Below the pieces are notes generated by a model. That model was not told the origin of the DNA, did not search any database, and was given only the letters and a program-made list of their open reading frames with translations. A stretch of 64,000 nucleotides of DNA from Salinibacterium hongtaonis. Lineage in GTDB: Bacteria > Actinomycetota > Actinomycetes > Actinomycetales > Microbacteriaceae. Shown piece by piece: positions 42,301 to 49,816 of the stretch; positions within the stretch are counted from its first letter, which is position 1, and each line of letters opens with the position of its first letter. The position numbers and the translations under genes are program-made. The stretch lies in the NCBI RefSeq assembly GCF_003065485.1, contig NZ_CP026951.1:1302001-1366000 (forward strand), read 5' to 3'.

Positions 42301-42671
42301 ACCGTGTAGTACTTGTCGAGTTCGTCGAGCCCCAGCGTCGCCAAGGTCGACTGGGAGCCAACCCTCGCTCCGCCGGAGGTGACGAGATGCTCCGCCATGT
42401 CGGATCGGAGCCGCTCCTTAACACCCAGCGCCGCTCGTGCGGATATCACCCGTTGGGCCCACGTAACCAGCGCTCGTGCCGCAGCAGAGACAAGACCCCA
42501 CACAACCGCGTCACGCCACCGATCGTCACCGTCGATGGCGCTGACGATTCCGACCGACAGTGCCGTGGCAATGCCGATGAGCGATGCCGCTTTGAGGGCG
42601 CTTGCGAGCCCGAGGAGGTAGAGCACCGGTCGCTCAAGCGCTCCGAGCCCCGCCATGGGTGATCGTGGCAT
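39312..42671 (-). CDS. cydDC: Fused CydD-CydC thiol reductant ABC exporter
   Basis: CydDC exports cysteine/glutathione-type reductants and is needed to assemble cytochrome bd. Here both half-transporters are one 1119-residue polypeptide: first membrane domain (about 15-300), first cassette with GESGSGKST at 355-363 and SPGELRRLAFGRVLL, second membrane domain from about 570, second cassette with GPSGSGKST near 930 and LLSGGERQRVAIARTLL. ATG 42671 lies five bases after the cydB stop; an ATG at 42656 is also possible. The frame is open upstream through cydB but that is not coding. Fusion is known in Streptomyces. Confidence 0.93.
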   Translation of the reverse strand: MPRSPMAGLGALERPVLYLLGLASALKAASLIGIATALSVGIVSAIDGDDRWRDAVVWGLVSAAARALVTWAQRVISARAALGVKERLRSDMAEHLVTSGGARVGSQSTLATLGLDELDKYYTVFLPALINAACIPLLIGARILFADWVSALIIVLTVPLIPVFMVLIGQHTEDRVEVATTQLGRLSDHLVELVRGLPVLVGLGRAREQVAALSSLSERFRATTMQTLKVAFLSSLALELIATISVAIVAVFIGFRLVGGDMSLELGLLALLLAPECYAPLRDVGTAFHSSQDGQEALRRVRNTLDTPAPRTIADGGGGPLTVSGLTLRYPGRAEDAVGGVSFVARTGTITVLDGESGSGKSTVLGTIAGAIAAGPGVDVQGTITGVDPDRIAWLPQHPHTVAASVRDELRFYAGIDTDAPSADATAESRVDDVLAVLGLSRVAMSDPARLSPGELRRLAFGRVLLRAAGGADLILLDEPTAHLDARSAQTVTGLIRSLADGRTVVLASHDADVREIADHTVVLGASRTIEALSDLVEQQEAEPLPAIDAAESELAPTRSALAELALFLAPVRWKMLLAVLLGVASSAFAISLTAVSAWLIVRASEQPPIMYLLVAIVGVRFFGLGRAVLRYCERLVSHDAIFAALGAMRTRLWVGLADLGTTHRALLTGSTALDRLVRDADRVRDLVLRVVTPVLVGVLITAAAVVVLASIEPRALPLLITLAVAVLVVAPVVALAADRSAAKSEDRFRSQVLREFSATLAAASDLRVNGLAARAVDRLRRSDAAAGVQSRRSAWALGLASAIVVAACGSASVVMLAVSAEAVSSGRLEGALSAVLVLTPLGLIEPLLEFVGGVQLWPTLRAQLRRESALTSSADRAPGDESPSGERVTRLELHDVTARWPGAAHPVCAPVSARVDQGEWLVITGPSGSGKSTLLTLLLGYLTPNSGRYLLNGVDAADFDTSLRSHIAWCPQEGHLFDSTLRGNLLIARPRDDAPDDSEMTDALRRVGLHELLNTLPLGLDTPIGSEGALLSGGERQRVAIARTLLTRAEVILLDEPTAHLDLASSREMMADLRRGLADRITVLVTHHTVGLVPSDAVLRLVPAEEVSAPSRNVGAAA

Positions 42672-42676
42672 TACTT

Positions 42677-43708
42677 CTATTTCTGTCGAATGGCGGGGAC
42701 AACCTCGATCGCCTCGGGAATCCTGGCGGACGAGATGCGCTTGCGAAAGACCCAGTAGGTCCAGCCTTGGTAGGCCAAAACGAGGGGAACCCCGAACGCG
42801 GCGACGATGCTCATCAGACCGAGCGTGTAGTCCGATGCAGATGCATTCGTCACGGTGAGGTCGAAGGCGGGGTCGAGAGTCGACGGCAGAACCGTGGGGA
42901 AGATCGCCGCAAAGATCGACGCGGATCCCGCGAGAAGGAAGGTGCCGAGATAGAGGAAGGACCTGCCCTCGCGCCCTGCACGGTTGGCGTACCAGGCGAG
43001 CACTCCGGCGACGACTGCGACAATGACCAGCGCCCAGGTGATGGGATTGCCCGAGGTGAACTGGATCGCGAGCACCCATCCTGCAAGAGGAAGCAGCGCA
43101 AACGGCAGTGCAATCGTGACAAAGCGCCGGGATTGCTGCCGCACATCGCCATCGGTCTTGAGAGCGAGGAAGGCGGCAGCATGCACGAGGCAGAACCCAA
43201 CGACGGCAAGCCCGCCAAGGACCGCATAGCCGTTGAACCAGGCCCACGCCCCGCCGACCCTGTCGCCATTGCTGTCAAGCGGTAGGCCGGTAGTCGTGAG
43301 AGCGAGCGTCGCACCCACCCCGAAAGCGCTGACGAGGGATCCAAGCCCCAACGCCAGATCCCATCCCTTGACCCACCGGGTCGTCGTGCCCTTACCGCGG
43401 TATTCGATGGCAACGGCCCTGAAGATCAGACCGACGAGCACAAGCACCAAGGGGATGTAGAGCGCCGAGAAGAGCGAGGCATACCAGAAGGGGAATGCGG
43501 CAAACATTGCCCCGCCGGCAGTGAGAAGCCACACTTCGTTGCCGTCCCAGACGGGCCCGATGGTGTTAAGCATGATGCGCTTCTGCTGCGGGTCCTTTGC
43601 GGAGAACAGAATGTGCATGCCGACACCGAGGTCGAAGCCTTCGAGAAAAAGAAAACCCGTCCAGAGGACCGCAATCAACACGAACCAGAGGGTTGGAAGA
43701 AACTCCAT
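42677..43708 (-). CDS. cydB: Cytochrome bd ubiquinol oxidase subunit II
   Basis: CydB is the partner subunit of cytochrome bd, a high-affinity oxidase. The 343-residue protein has eight to nine helices and starts LPTLWFVLIAVLWTGFLFLEGFDLGVGM with the family's GFDLGVG motif; GPVWDGNEVWLLTAGGAMFAAFP is also typical. ATG 43708 follows AGGAG. The gene is 24 bp after cydA and five bases before cydDC. Confidence 0.96.
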   Translation of the reverse strand: MEFLPTLWFVLIAVLWTGFLFLEGFDLGVGMHILFSAKDPQQKRIMLNTIGPVWDGNEVWLLTAGGAMFAAFPFWYASLFSALYIPLVLVLVGLIFRAVAIEYRGKGTTTRWVKGWDLALGLGSLVSAFGVGATLALTTTGLPLDSNGDRVGGAWAWFNGYAVLGGLAVVGFCLVHAAAFLALKTDGDVRQQSRRFVTIALPFALLPLAGWVLAIQFTSGNPITWALVIVAVVAGVLAWYANRAGREGRSFLYLGTFLLAGSASIFAAIFPTVLPSTLDPAFDLTVTNASASDYTLGLMSIVAAFGVPLVLAYQGWTYWVFRKRISSARIPEAIEVVPAIRQK

Positions 43709-43732
43709 GATCAGCTCCTAGGCCGTCGGTGA

Positions 43733-45319
43733 TTAGTACGCGAACGAGAGGACATCGTCATCGGATGGAGCAGCCCCGCCATCGCCATCGCCATCTTTCT
43801 TCTGGTTGGCGAGCACCGGCACCGCACTCGCAACTCCGCCCCTCACGTAGCGAACGATGAGCATCACCTCGAACACCATGAGCACGCCGTAGATGAGCGT
43901 GAGCGAGGCGAGCGAGAACAGAACCTCGCCAAAGCTCACACTGGGTGAGACCGCCGCTGCGGTGAACATCATCACGCCGTCGAGCCCTGTGGGATTGGGG
44001 GCGACGACGAACGGCTGACGCCCCATTTCGGTGAAGATCCACCCGGCTGAGTTGGCCGCGAAGGGCGCGAAGATTCCGGCGACCGCCAGGTTCATGATGC
44101 CCTTGCTCTTGGGCACGGTGCCCTTGCGTGTAAGGAACAGCGCAACGGCTGCGGCCGCAGCCGCGAGCATTCCGAAGCCCATCATCAGCCGGAAGCCCCA
44201 GTAGGTGACCTCCATGATGGGCACGTAGTTGATCTCCTCACCGGCGCGCTGACCGAGGATCGGGTCGTCGGGTAGGTGAGTGCCATATCGTGCCTGATAC
44301 TCGGGCACGAGCTCATTGAGGCCGGGAAGCTCGGTCGTGAAGTCGCCGTGCGCCAGGAACGACAGCAGGCCGTGGATTTCGATGATCGTGGTGACCTCGT
44401 TGCAGTCCTTCGTGCCGAGTGGCCCGATCGAAAGAACGGAGAAGCTGGTGCCGGTGTGGCATGCGGCCTCGGCAGCAGCCATCTTCAACGGCTGCTGCTC
44501 GTACATGAGCTTGGCCTGGGTGTCGCCGGTGACCGCTACCCCGCCGAAGGCGACTATGGCGACGATTGCGCCGATGCGGAGCGAGCTGAGCCAGACCTTG
44601 TGGTCCTTCTTGTCTCGCCCGGGGATGTCGAGGGCTTCGCCCACGATGACGTTGCCATCAACATCGACGGTGTCGATGCCGTCGCGGCGGCGCTGCCAGA
44701 GCTGGTACCAGGCGATGCCAAGCATGAAGCCGCCCCCGACCGCAAAGGCACCAAAGATTGTGTGGGTAAATGCTGCGATAGCGGTGTTGTTGGTGAACAC
44801 GGCCCACGCGTCAACCATCTGTGGGTAGCCATCGACCAGCTCGACGCCCACGGGGTGCTGCATCCATGAGTTCGCAACGAGGATGAAGTAGGCCGAGACG
44901 ACGGATCCTGCGACGGCGATCCACAGGCAAGCGAGGTGTACCCGCTTCGGCAACCTGCCCCATCCAAAGATCCAAAGGCCTAGGAACGTGGATTCGACGA
45001 AGAACGCCAGAAGCGCTTCCATCGCCAGAGGCGCTCCGAACACGTCGCCGACAAAGCGGCTGTACTCGCTCCAGGCGAGTCCGAACTGGAACTCCTGAAC
45101 GATGCCGGTGGCGACACCCATGATGAAGTTGATGAGGTAGAGCTTTCCCCAGAACTTGGTCATGCGGTACCAGCGGTCGTCGCCGGTTTTGTGCCATCGC
45201 ATCTGCATGAAAGCGATCACCGGGCCGAGGCCGAGCGTCAACGGCACCATCCAGAAGTGGTAGACCGTGGTGATACCGAACTGCCAGCGTGCAATAAGTA
45301 GGGGGTCGATCGCTTCCAC
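43733..45319 (-). CDS. cydA: Cytochrome bd ubiquinol oxidase subunit I
   Basis: CydA carries the haems b558, b595 and d and the quinol site. The 528-residue protein begins with RWQFGITTVYHFWMVPLTLGLG holding a haem ligand histidine, and has a GRQPF segment in place of the usual GRQPW near the C-terminal third. The Q-loop between helices 6 and 7 is short, as in the actinobacterial and Firmicute form. GTG 45319 follows GGAGG. It is the first gene of cydA-cydB-cydDC and is divergent from blaI across 132 bp with several dyads. Confidence 0.96.
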   Translation of the reverse strand: MEAIDPLLIARWQFGITTVYHFWMVPLTLGLGPVIAFMQMRWHKTGDDRWYRMTKFWGKLYLINFIMGVATGIVQEFQFGLAWSEYSRFVGDVFGAPLAMEALLAFFVESTFLGLWIFGWGRLPKRVHLACLWIAVAGSVVSAYFILVANSWMQHPVGVELVDGYPQMVDAWAVFTNNTAIAAFTHTIFGAFAVGGGFMLGIAWYQLWQRRRDGIDTVDVDGNVIVGEALDIPGRDKKDHKVWLSSLRIGAIVAIVAFGGVAVTGDTQAKLMYEQQPLKMAAAEAACHTGTSFSVLSIGPLGTKDCNEVTTIIEIHGLLSFLAHGDFTTELPGLNELVPEYQARYGTHLPDDPILGQRAGEEINYVPIMEVTYWGFRLMMGFGMLAAAAAAVALFLTRKGTVPKSKGIMNLAVAGIFAPFAANSAGWIFTEMGRQPFVVAPNPTGLDGVMMFTAAAVSPSVSFGEVLFSLASLTLIYGVLMVFEVMLIVRYVRGGVASAVPVLANQKKDGDGDGGAAPSDDDVLSFAY

Positions 45320-45368
45320 AATGCCTCCGGTTGGTGCAGGCGATGACCCGCTGTTGAGTTCTGCAACG

Positions 45369-45389
45369 TGTAGACGTTTAAGTTCTACA
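45369..45389. promoter_or_regulatory. Dyad 1 in the cydA/blaI intergenic region
   Basis: TGTAGA and TCTACA (45369-45374, 45384-45389) form a perfect 6-bp dyad with a nine-base spacer. The half-sites resemble the TACA/TGTA halves bound by BlaI/MecI repressors. It lies on the cydA side. Confidence 0.5.
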
Positions 45390-45396
45390 CCATGTC

Positions 45397-45408
45397 GAAA
45401 TCGATTTC
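45397..45408. promoter_or_regulatory. 12-bp palindrome between dyads 1 and 2
   Basis: GAAATCGATTTC is a perfect palindrome midway in the cydA/blaI gap. It does not look like a BlaI site; a second regulator is possible. Confidence 0.35.
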
Positions 45409-45421
45409 TACCTCATGTAGA
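45407..45421. promoter_or_regulatory. Dyad 2, likely BlaI operator over the blaI -35 region
   Basis: TCTAC and GTAGA (45407-45411, 45417-45421) form a 5-5-5 dyad that overlaps the expected -35 position of the blaI promoter. Binding there would explain autorepression. Confidence 0.5.
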
Positions 45422-45438
45422 GTCATTCCGCCTTCATG

Positions 45439-45444
45439 TAAAGT
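45439..45444 (+). promoter_or_regulatory. Candidate -10 element of blaI
   Basis: TAAAGT ends seven bases before ATG 45452, again suggesting a leaderless transcript. Confidence 0.45.
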
Positions 45445-45451
45445 CTTGGTC

Positions 45452-45841
45452 ATGGCACGCATCTCTCCTCAGCTTGGCGAACTCGAACGGGCGGTCATGG
45501 ACCTCTTTTGGGACTCGACTGCGGCGCTCAGCGCCCCTGAGGTTCGAGACCGTCTGGCCACCGGGACGACCGGGGCCGGTAGGGAACTTGCCGTCACCAC
45601 GGTGCTCACCGTGCTCTCTCGCCTCGAGCGCAAAAACTTCGTTACCCGAGACCGCACCACGCGCCCTCACCTCTACCTGTCAGTGACTAATCGCGCCTCG
45701 TATATGGCAGAGCTGATGCATGATGTGCTCGGTGCCGCTCCCGATCGCGAAGCCGTCTTGGCGCGCTTTGTGGGCAGTGTCGGCCCCGATGAAGCGGATC
45801 TCTTGCGGCGGATGCTCGAGGGCGCGAGCCTGCCCCGCTAG
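45452..45841 (+). CDS. BlaI/MecI/CopY family transcriptional repressor
   Basis: This 129-residue winged-helix repressor begins MARISPQLGELERAVMDLFW, the usual BlaI N-terminus, followed by a recognition region with TTVLTVLSRLERKNFVTRD, and a C-terminal dimerisation/cleavage half. BlaI family repressors are inactivated when a partner M56 membrane protease senses a signal; such a protease gene follows. No beta-lactamase is present. ATG 45452 is chosen over the open frame to 45392 because it matches the family and has a -10 element seven bases upstream. It may also regulate the divergent cyd operon. Confidence 0.9.
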   Translation: MARISPQLGELERAVMDLFWDSTAALSAPEVRDRLATGTTGAGRELAVTTVLTVLSRLERKNFVTRDRTTRPHLYLSVTNRASYMAELMHDVLGAAPDREAVLARFVGSVGPDEADLLRRMLEGASLPR

Positions 45842-45876
45842 CTCGGTCGCTGCGAAGGATCCCACTCAACCGCTGG

Positions 45877-45882
45877 TAGCGT
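45877..45882 (+). promoter_or_regulatory. Candidate -10 element of the M56 protease gene
   Basis: TAGCGT ends six bases before GTG 45889, which would give the protease its own leaderless transcript. The intervening CGCAGG could alternatively act as a weak ribosome-binding site for a message from blaI. Confidence 0.35.
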
Positions 45883-45888
45883 CGCAGG

Positions 45889-46878
45889 GTGCTGCAGACA
45901 TCCATCGCTCTCGCCGTTCTGGCGATTCTCTTGGCGTGGCCAGTGCCGATTCTGCTTGCCAGGGCAACGTGGCCTTCGCGATCCCCCGCCGTCGCACTTA
46001 TTGTCTGGCAGGCCGTGGCCCTCGCCGGCGGCCTGTCGATGATCGGCGCGCTGCTCGTCTATGGGCTGCAGCCGTTCGGCGACAACCTCCTCGCGGCCAG
46101 CGGATCGTTCGCTAGCTTCCTACAGCAGGGCACCCTGCCGTCCGGTGCCGACTTCGTTCACATGTTTGCGTTGAGCGGTGCCATCCTGCTCACCATCCAT
46201 TTGCTGCTCAACCTCATGCTCGCGCTCGTGCGCGATGAGCGCTCCCGTCGCCGTCACCGCGACCTCGTTCGCATGCTTAGCTCCCCCCTGCCGGAACGGC
46301 CCGACACTCTCTTGCTGGCCCACGATGCGCCTGTCGCATACTGCCTGCCGGGCGCAACCCGATCCATCACCGTTCTTTCGGCCGGCCTCATGAGCATCCT
46401 CGACGACCAAGAACTCCGCGCCGTGGTTGCCCACGAAGAGGCCCACGCTACTCAGCGCCACTACCTGGTTCTTCTAGCCTTCAGAGCGTGGCGGCGTTCG
46501 CTCCCCTGGTTCCCGATTGCCACGCGCGCTCAGGATGCTGTCGCGTCACTAGTAGAGATGTTGGCCGACGACAAGGCCAGGCTTGTCGTTGCAGATGCGA
46601 CGCTGGCGCGAGCGATCGCGCTCGTGGCGATCGGAGGTGACGGGTGGCGGGATTCTGTGCCACTGCCCGCGGCCGATCGGCGTCCCACGAGTGACGTATT
46701 CCTCGCCGACGAGGCCGAACAGTCGGTGCAGATGGCGAGCCCGTCCTCGGCGCTGAGAATAGCCCGGCTTCGAGAGGGGCATCGACCGCTCTCCTTCGCC
46801 GTGCGAGCGGTCGCCGTCGCCCTGGCAATCGCCCTGCTCGCCGTGCCGACAGCGCTGCTGCTCCTGCCCGCGGTCTAG
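45889..46878 (+). CDS. M56 family membrane metalloprotease (BlaR1/MecR1-like, no sensor domain)
   Basis: The 329-residue protein has membrane helices near 4-25, 35-58, 92-113 and 300-325, and a cytoplasmic zinc protease site AHEEAH (His182, Glu183, His186) with the third-ligand motif EMLAD (Glu213). It lacks the extracellular penicillin-binding sensor of true BlaR1, so its signal is unknown. It is paired with the upstream BlaI-type repressor, which it probably cleaves. Its stop overlaps the stop of convergent coaE. Confidence 0.87.
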   Translation: MLQTSIALAVLAILLAWPVPILLARATWPSRSPAVALIVWQAVALAGGLSMIGALLVYGLQPFGDNLLAASGSFASFLQQGTLPSGADFVHMFALSGAILLTIHLLLNLMLALVRDERSRRRHRDLVRMLSSPLPERPDTLLLAHDAPVAYCLPGATRSITVLSAGLMSILDDQELRAVVAHEEAHATQRHYLVLLAFRAWRRSLPWFPIATRAQDAVASLVEMLADDKARLVVADATLARAIALVAIGGDGWRDSVPLPAADRRPTSDVFLADEAEQSVQMASPSSALRIARLREGHRPLSFAVRAVAVALAIALLAVPTALLLLPAV

Positions 46879-47510
46879 CTCCGCTTGCTCTGCTGGCTTC
46901 GCGAAAGCAGCGCAGACCATAGTTCGTCGACCTGGGCCAGAAGCGCCTCCCGCGTGCCATGGTTGTCCAGCACAACATCCGCGATCGCGAGACGCTCCGA
47001 GTCTGTCGACTGCGAGTTAATGCGGTGCATTGCCTCTTCTCGTGACATGCCACGATCCTCGACCATGCGACGGATGCGGTCTTCAGTATCCGAATGCACC
47101 ACGACTACGGAATCAAGTTGCAGCCGGTTGCCCTGTGTCGATTCTGCGAGCAGCGGCACGTCATAGATCACGATGGCGTCGGGATCGGCGGCCTCCGCCT
47201 GGGCTACCCGCTCGGCGACGAGATCACGAACCCGGGGGTGGGTGATCTCGTTGAGGGTGGCGCGCGCCTCGGGGTCGCTAAAGACGATTGACCCCAGTGC
47301 TGCGCGGTCGAGACTGCCATCGGGTTGCAGCACTGTGGTTCCAAAGGCCTCGGCAATCTCCCTGAGACCATCGGTGCCGGGCGCAACGACTTCGCGGGCC
47401 AACAGATCGGCATCGATGTGATGGGCGCCGAGTTCTGCCAGTCTCGCTGCGACCAAAGACTTTCCCGAGGCGATGCCTCCCGTGAGGCCAATAAGTAACA
47501 CGGGGCCCAT
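46875..47510 (-). CDS. coaE: Dephospho-CoA kinase
   Basis: CoaE performs the last step of coenzyme A synthesis. The 211-residue protein has the P-loop GLTGGIASGKSLVA at residue 8, HIDADLLAREVV, and the lid region RIRRMVEDRGMSREEAMHRI. It is divergent from the DUF4126 gene. Its single-domain form lacks the extra C-terminal UPF0157 domain of mycobacterial CoaE. Confidence 0.95.
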   Translation of the reverse strand: MGPVLLIGLTGGIASGKSLVAARLAELGAHHIDADLLAREVVAPGTDGLREIAEAFGTTVLQPDGSLDRAALGSIVFSDPEARATLNEITHPRVRDLVAERVAQAEAADPDAIVIYDVPLLAESTQGNRLQLDSVVVVHSDTEDRIRRMVEDRGMSREEAMHRINSQSTDSERLAIADVVLDNHGTREALLAQVDELWSALLSRSQQSKRS

Positions 47511-47542
47511 GCTACTGTCCTGCTCAGCCGAAAGGAGCAGCG

Positions 47543-48145
47543 ATGCTGGAATTGCTCACGGGGACTGGGTTGGCTCTCTCTGCGGGACTCAACGCCTACG
47601 TTCCCCTGTTGATCATGGGGATCGCAAGCCGCTTCCTGCCCTTTGTCGAACTCCCGGCAAACTGGACCTGGCTCGAGAATCCTTGGGTGCTCGCGATCCT
47701 TGGCGTTTTGTTGGTGATCGAAGTAGTCGCGGACAAGATTCCCGCGGTCGACTCCATCAACGACTGGGTACAGACACTCGTTCGCCCCACAGCAGGTGGA
47801 CTAGCTTTCGGGTCAGGAACCTCGATGGAGACGGCAGCGGTCACCGATCCGACTCAGTTCTTTGAATCAAACTGGGTTCCCTTTGTGACGGGAGCCGTTA
47901 TCGCACTCGTGGTCCACCTCACCAAAGCGATCGCCCGGCCAGCAGCCAACGCACTCACTATGGGGGCTGCTGCGCCGGTTTTGAGCACGGTAGAAGACGC
48001 AAGCAGTGTTGGCCTTGCCATAGCGGCCATTGTCGTTCCGATTCTCATCCTGGTGGCGGTTCCGTTGCTGATCTGGTGGGGCGTGCGCAGCGTTCGAAAA
48101 GCCAGGGCATCGGTTGCCGCACGCAAGCACGAGAAGAGTTCCTGA
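47543..48145 (+). CDS. DUF4126 family membrane protein
   Basis: This 200-residue protein has about four to five helices and the DUF4126 start LLTGTGLALSAGLNAYVPLL with the conserved Ser-Ala-Gly-Leu-Asn. Its function is unknown. AAGGAG lies five bases before the ATG. A TACTGT -10 lies about 20 bp upstream in the gap to coaE. It converges on rpsA. Confidence 0.85.
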   Translation: MLELLTGTGLALSAGLNAYVPLLIMGIASRFLPFVELPANWTWLENPWVLAILGVLLVIEVVADKIPAVDSINDWVQTLVRPTAGGLAFGSGTSMETAAVTDPTQFFESNWVPFVTGAVIALVVHLTKAIARPAANALTMGAAAPVLSTVEDASSVGLAIAAIVVPILILVAVPLLIWWGVRSVRKARASVAARKHEKSS

Positions 48146-48175
48146 CTGCTCGGCAGTTGCGGTGGTGGGTTAACG

Positions 48176-48213
48176 ACGAAACGGCCGGGCCCCGAGGGAC
48201 CCGACCGTTTCGT
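48176..48213 (-). terminator. Terminator hairpin after rpsA
   Basis: A 9-bp stem (ACGAAACGG at 48176-48184 with 48205-48213) with GC-rich inner pairs lies between convergent DUF4126 and rpsA genes. The T-run is weak. Confidence 0.55.
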
Positions 48214-48240
48214 GGAATAACGCCAGAGGCGTCGACCTGC

Positions 48241-49689
48241 TTAGTTGCTCGAGAGCTTCTCGCGCAGAGCGGCAAGAGCCTCATCGTCGGCAAGCGTGCC
48301 AGCCGAAGCCGACTCGCTCGAGAACGACGAACCACCAGCGGCAGGAGCGTCTTCGATCTCCTTGACGGCGGCAGCAGCGACCTGCTTCTTGTGTGCTTCC
48401 CAGCGAGCCTGAGCGGCGGCGTAGTCGGCTTCCCACTTGGAGCGCTGCTCCTCGAAGCCTTCCTTCCACTCGTTGGTCTCGGGGTCGAAGCCCTCGGGGT
48501 ACTTGTAGTTGCCCTGCTCGTCGTACTCGGTGAGCATTCCGTAGAGCGCCGGGTCGAACTCGGTGCCCTCGGGGTCGACACCCTCGTTGGCCTGCTTGAG
48601 GCTCAGCGAGATGCGGCGACGCTCGAGGTCGATGTCGATGACCTTGACGAAGACCTCTTCGCCGACCGAAACGACCTGCTCGGCGAGCTCAACGTGCTTG
48701 CCGGACAGCTCCGAGATGTGCACGAGGCCCTCGATGCCCTCTGCAACGCGAACGAACGCGCCGAAGGGGACGAGCTTCGTGACCTTGCCCGGTGCAACCT
48801 GGCCGATGGCGTGGGTGCGAGCAAATACCTGCCACGGGTCTTCCTGCGTTGCCTTGAGCGACAGCGAAACACGCTCGCGGTCCAGGTCGACCTCGAGAAT
48901 CTCGACGGTGACTTCCTGGCCAACCTCAACGACCTCGCTGGCGTGCTCGATGTGCTTCCAGCTGAGCTCGGAGACGTGAACGAGTCCGTCGACGCCACCG
49001 AGGTCCACGAATGCACCGAAGTTGACGATCGAGGAGACGACACCCTTGCGAACCTGGCCCTTGGCAAGGTTGTTGAGGAACGTCGTGCGGCTCTCGGACT
49101 GAGTCTGCTCAAGAAGCGCGCGGCGCGACAGAACAACGTTGTTGCGGTTCTTGTCGAGCTCGAGGATCTTGGCCTCGATCTCCTGGCCAAGGTACGGCGT
49201 GAGGTCGCGAACGCGGCGAAGCTCGATGAGCGAGGCCGGGAGGAAGCCACGGAGGCCGATGTCCACGATGAGGCCGCCCTTGACGACCTCGATGACCGTA
49301 CCGGTGACGACTCCGTCGTCTTCCTTGATCTTCTCGACGTCGCCCCACGCACGCTCGTACTGAGCACGCTTCTTGGACAGGATCAGACGACCTTCCTTGT
49401 CCTCCTTCTGGAGAACGAGGGCCTCGACGGTGTCGCCGACAGCGACTACCTCGTCGGGGTTGACGTCGTGCTTGATGGAAAGTTCGCGGGAGGGGATAAC
49501 ACCCTCGGTCTTGTAACCGACGTCGAGGAGAACCTCATCACGGTCGATCTTGACGACGGTGCCCTCAATGAGGTCTCCGTCGTTGAAGAACTTCAGCGTT
49601 TTTTCGACCGCGGCGAGAAAGTCTTCAGCAGATCCGATGTCGTTGATGGCGACCTGCTTGGGTGCCTTACCGGTCGTTGCGATTGTCAT
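48241..49689 (-). CDS. rpsA: 30S ribosomal protein S1
   Basis: S1 helps the 30S subunit bind mRNA. The 482-residue protein has four S1 RNA-binding domains (about 36-105, 120-190, 208-278, 293-365), the third with the typical FVDLGGVDGLVHVSELSW and the fourth FVRVAEGIEGLVHISELSGKH, then an acidic, Ser/Ala-rich tail. Actinobacterial S1 commonly has four rather than six S1 domains. ATG 49689 follows GGAGC. Fewer leaders matter here, since many neighbours look leaderless. Confidence 0.97.
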   Translation of the reverse strand: MTIATTGKAPKQVAINDIGSAEDFLAAVEKTLKFFNDGDLIEGTVVKIDRDEVLLDVGYKTEGVIPSRELSIKHDVNPDEVVAVGDTVEALVLQKEDKEGRLILSKKRAQYERAWGDVEKIKEDDGVVTGTVIEVVKGGLIVDIGLRGFLPASLIELRRVRDLTPYLGQEIEAKILELDKNRNNVVLSRRALLEQTQSESRTTFLNNLAKGQVRKGVVSSIVNFGAFVDLGGVDGLVHVSELSWKHIEHASEVVEVGQEVTVEILEVDLDRERVSLSLKATQEDPWQVFARTHAIGQVAPGKVTKLVPFGAFVRVAEGIEGLVHISELSGKHVELAEQVVSVGEEVFVKVIDIDLERRRISLSLKQANEGVDPEGTEFDPALYGMLTEYDEQGNYKYPEGFDPETNEWKEGFEEQRSKWEADYAAAQARWEAHKKQVAAAAVKEIEDAPAAGGSSFSSESASAGTLADDEALAALREKLSSN

Positions 49690-49816
49690 TTAGTAGTTGC
49701 TCCAGGATGGAAATGCCGAGGTTCGGCACATAATCAGGTCACGGCGAGGTACTGCTCAGGATTGATGATTTCGCCGCGACGGTCGAATAGGGGCGTCACA
49801 AACGTGACGTTCTAGC

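Noticed and set aside
48076-49815. A 579-codon open frame antisense to rpsA
   Set aside because: It is an antisense reading of a certain ribosomal protein gene. In GC-rich DNA the complementary frame often stays open, and its translation has no family motifs.
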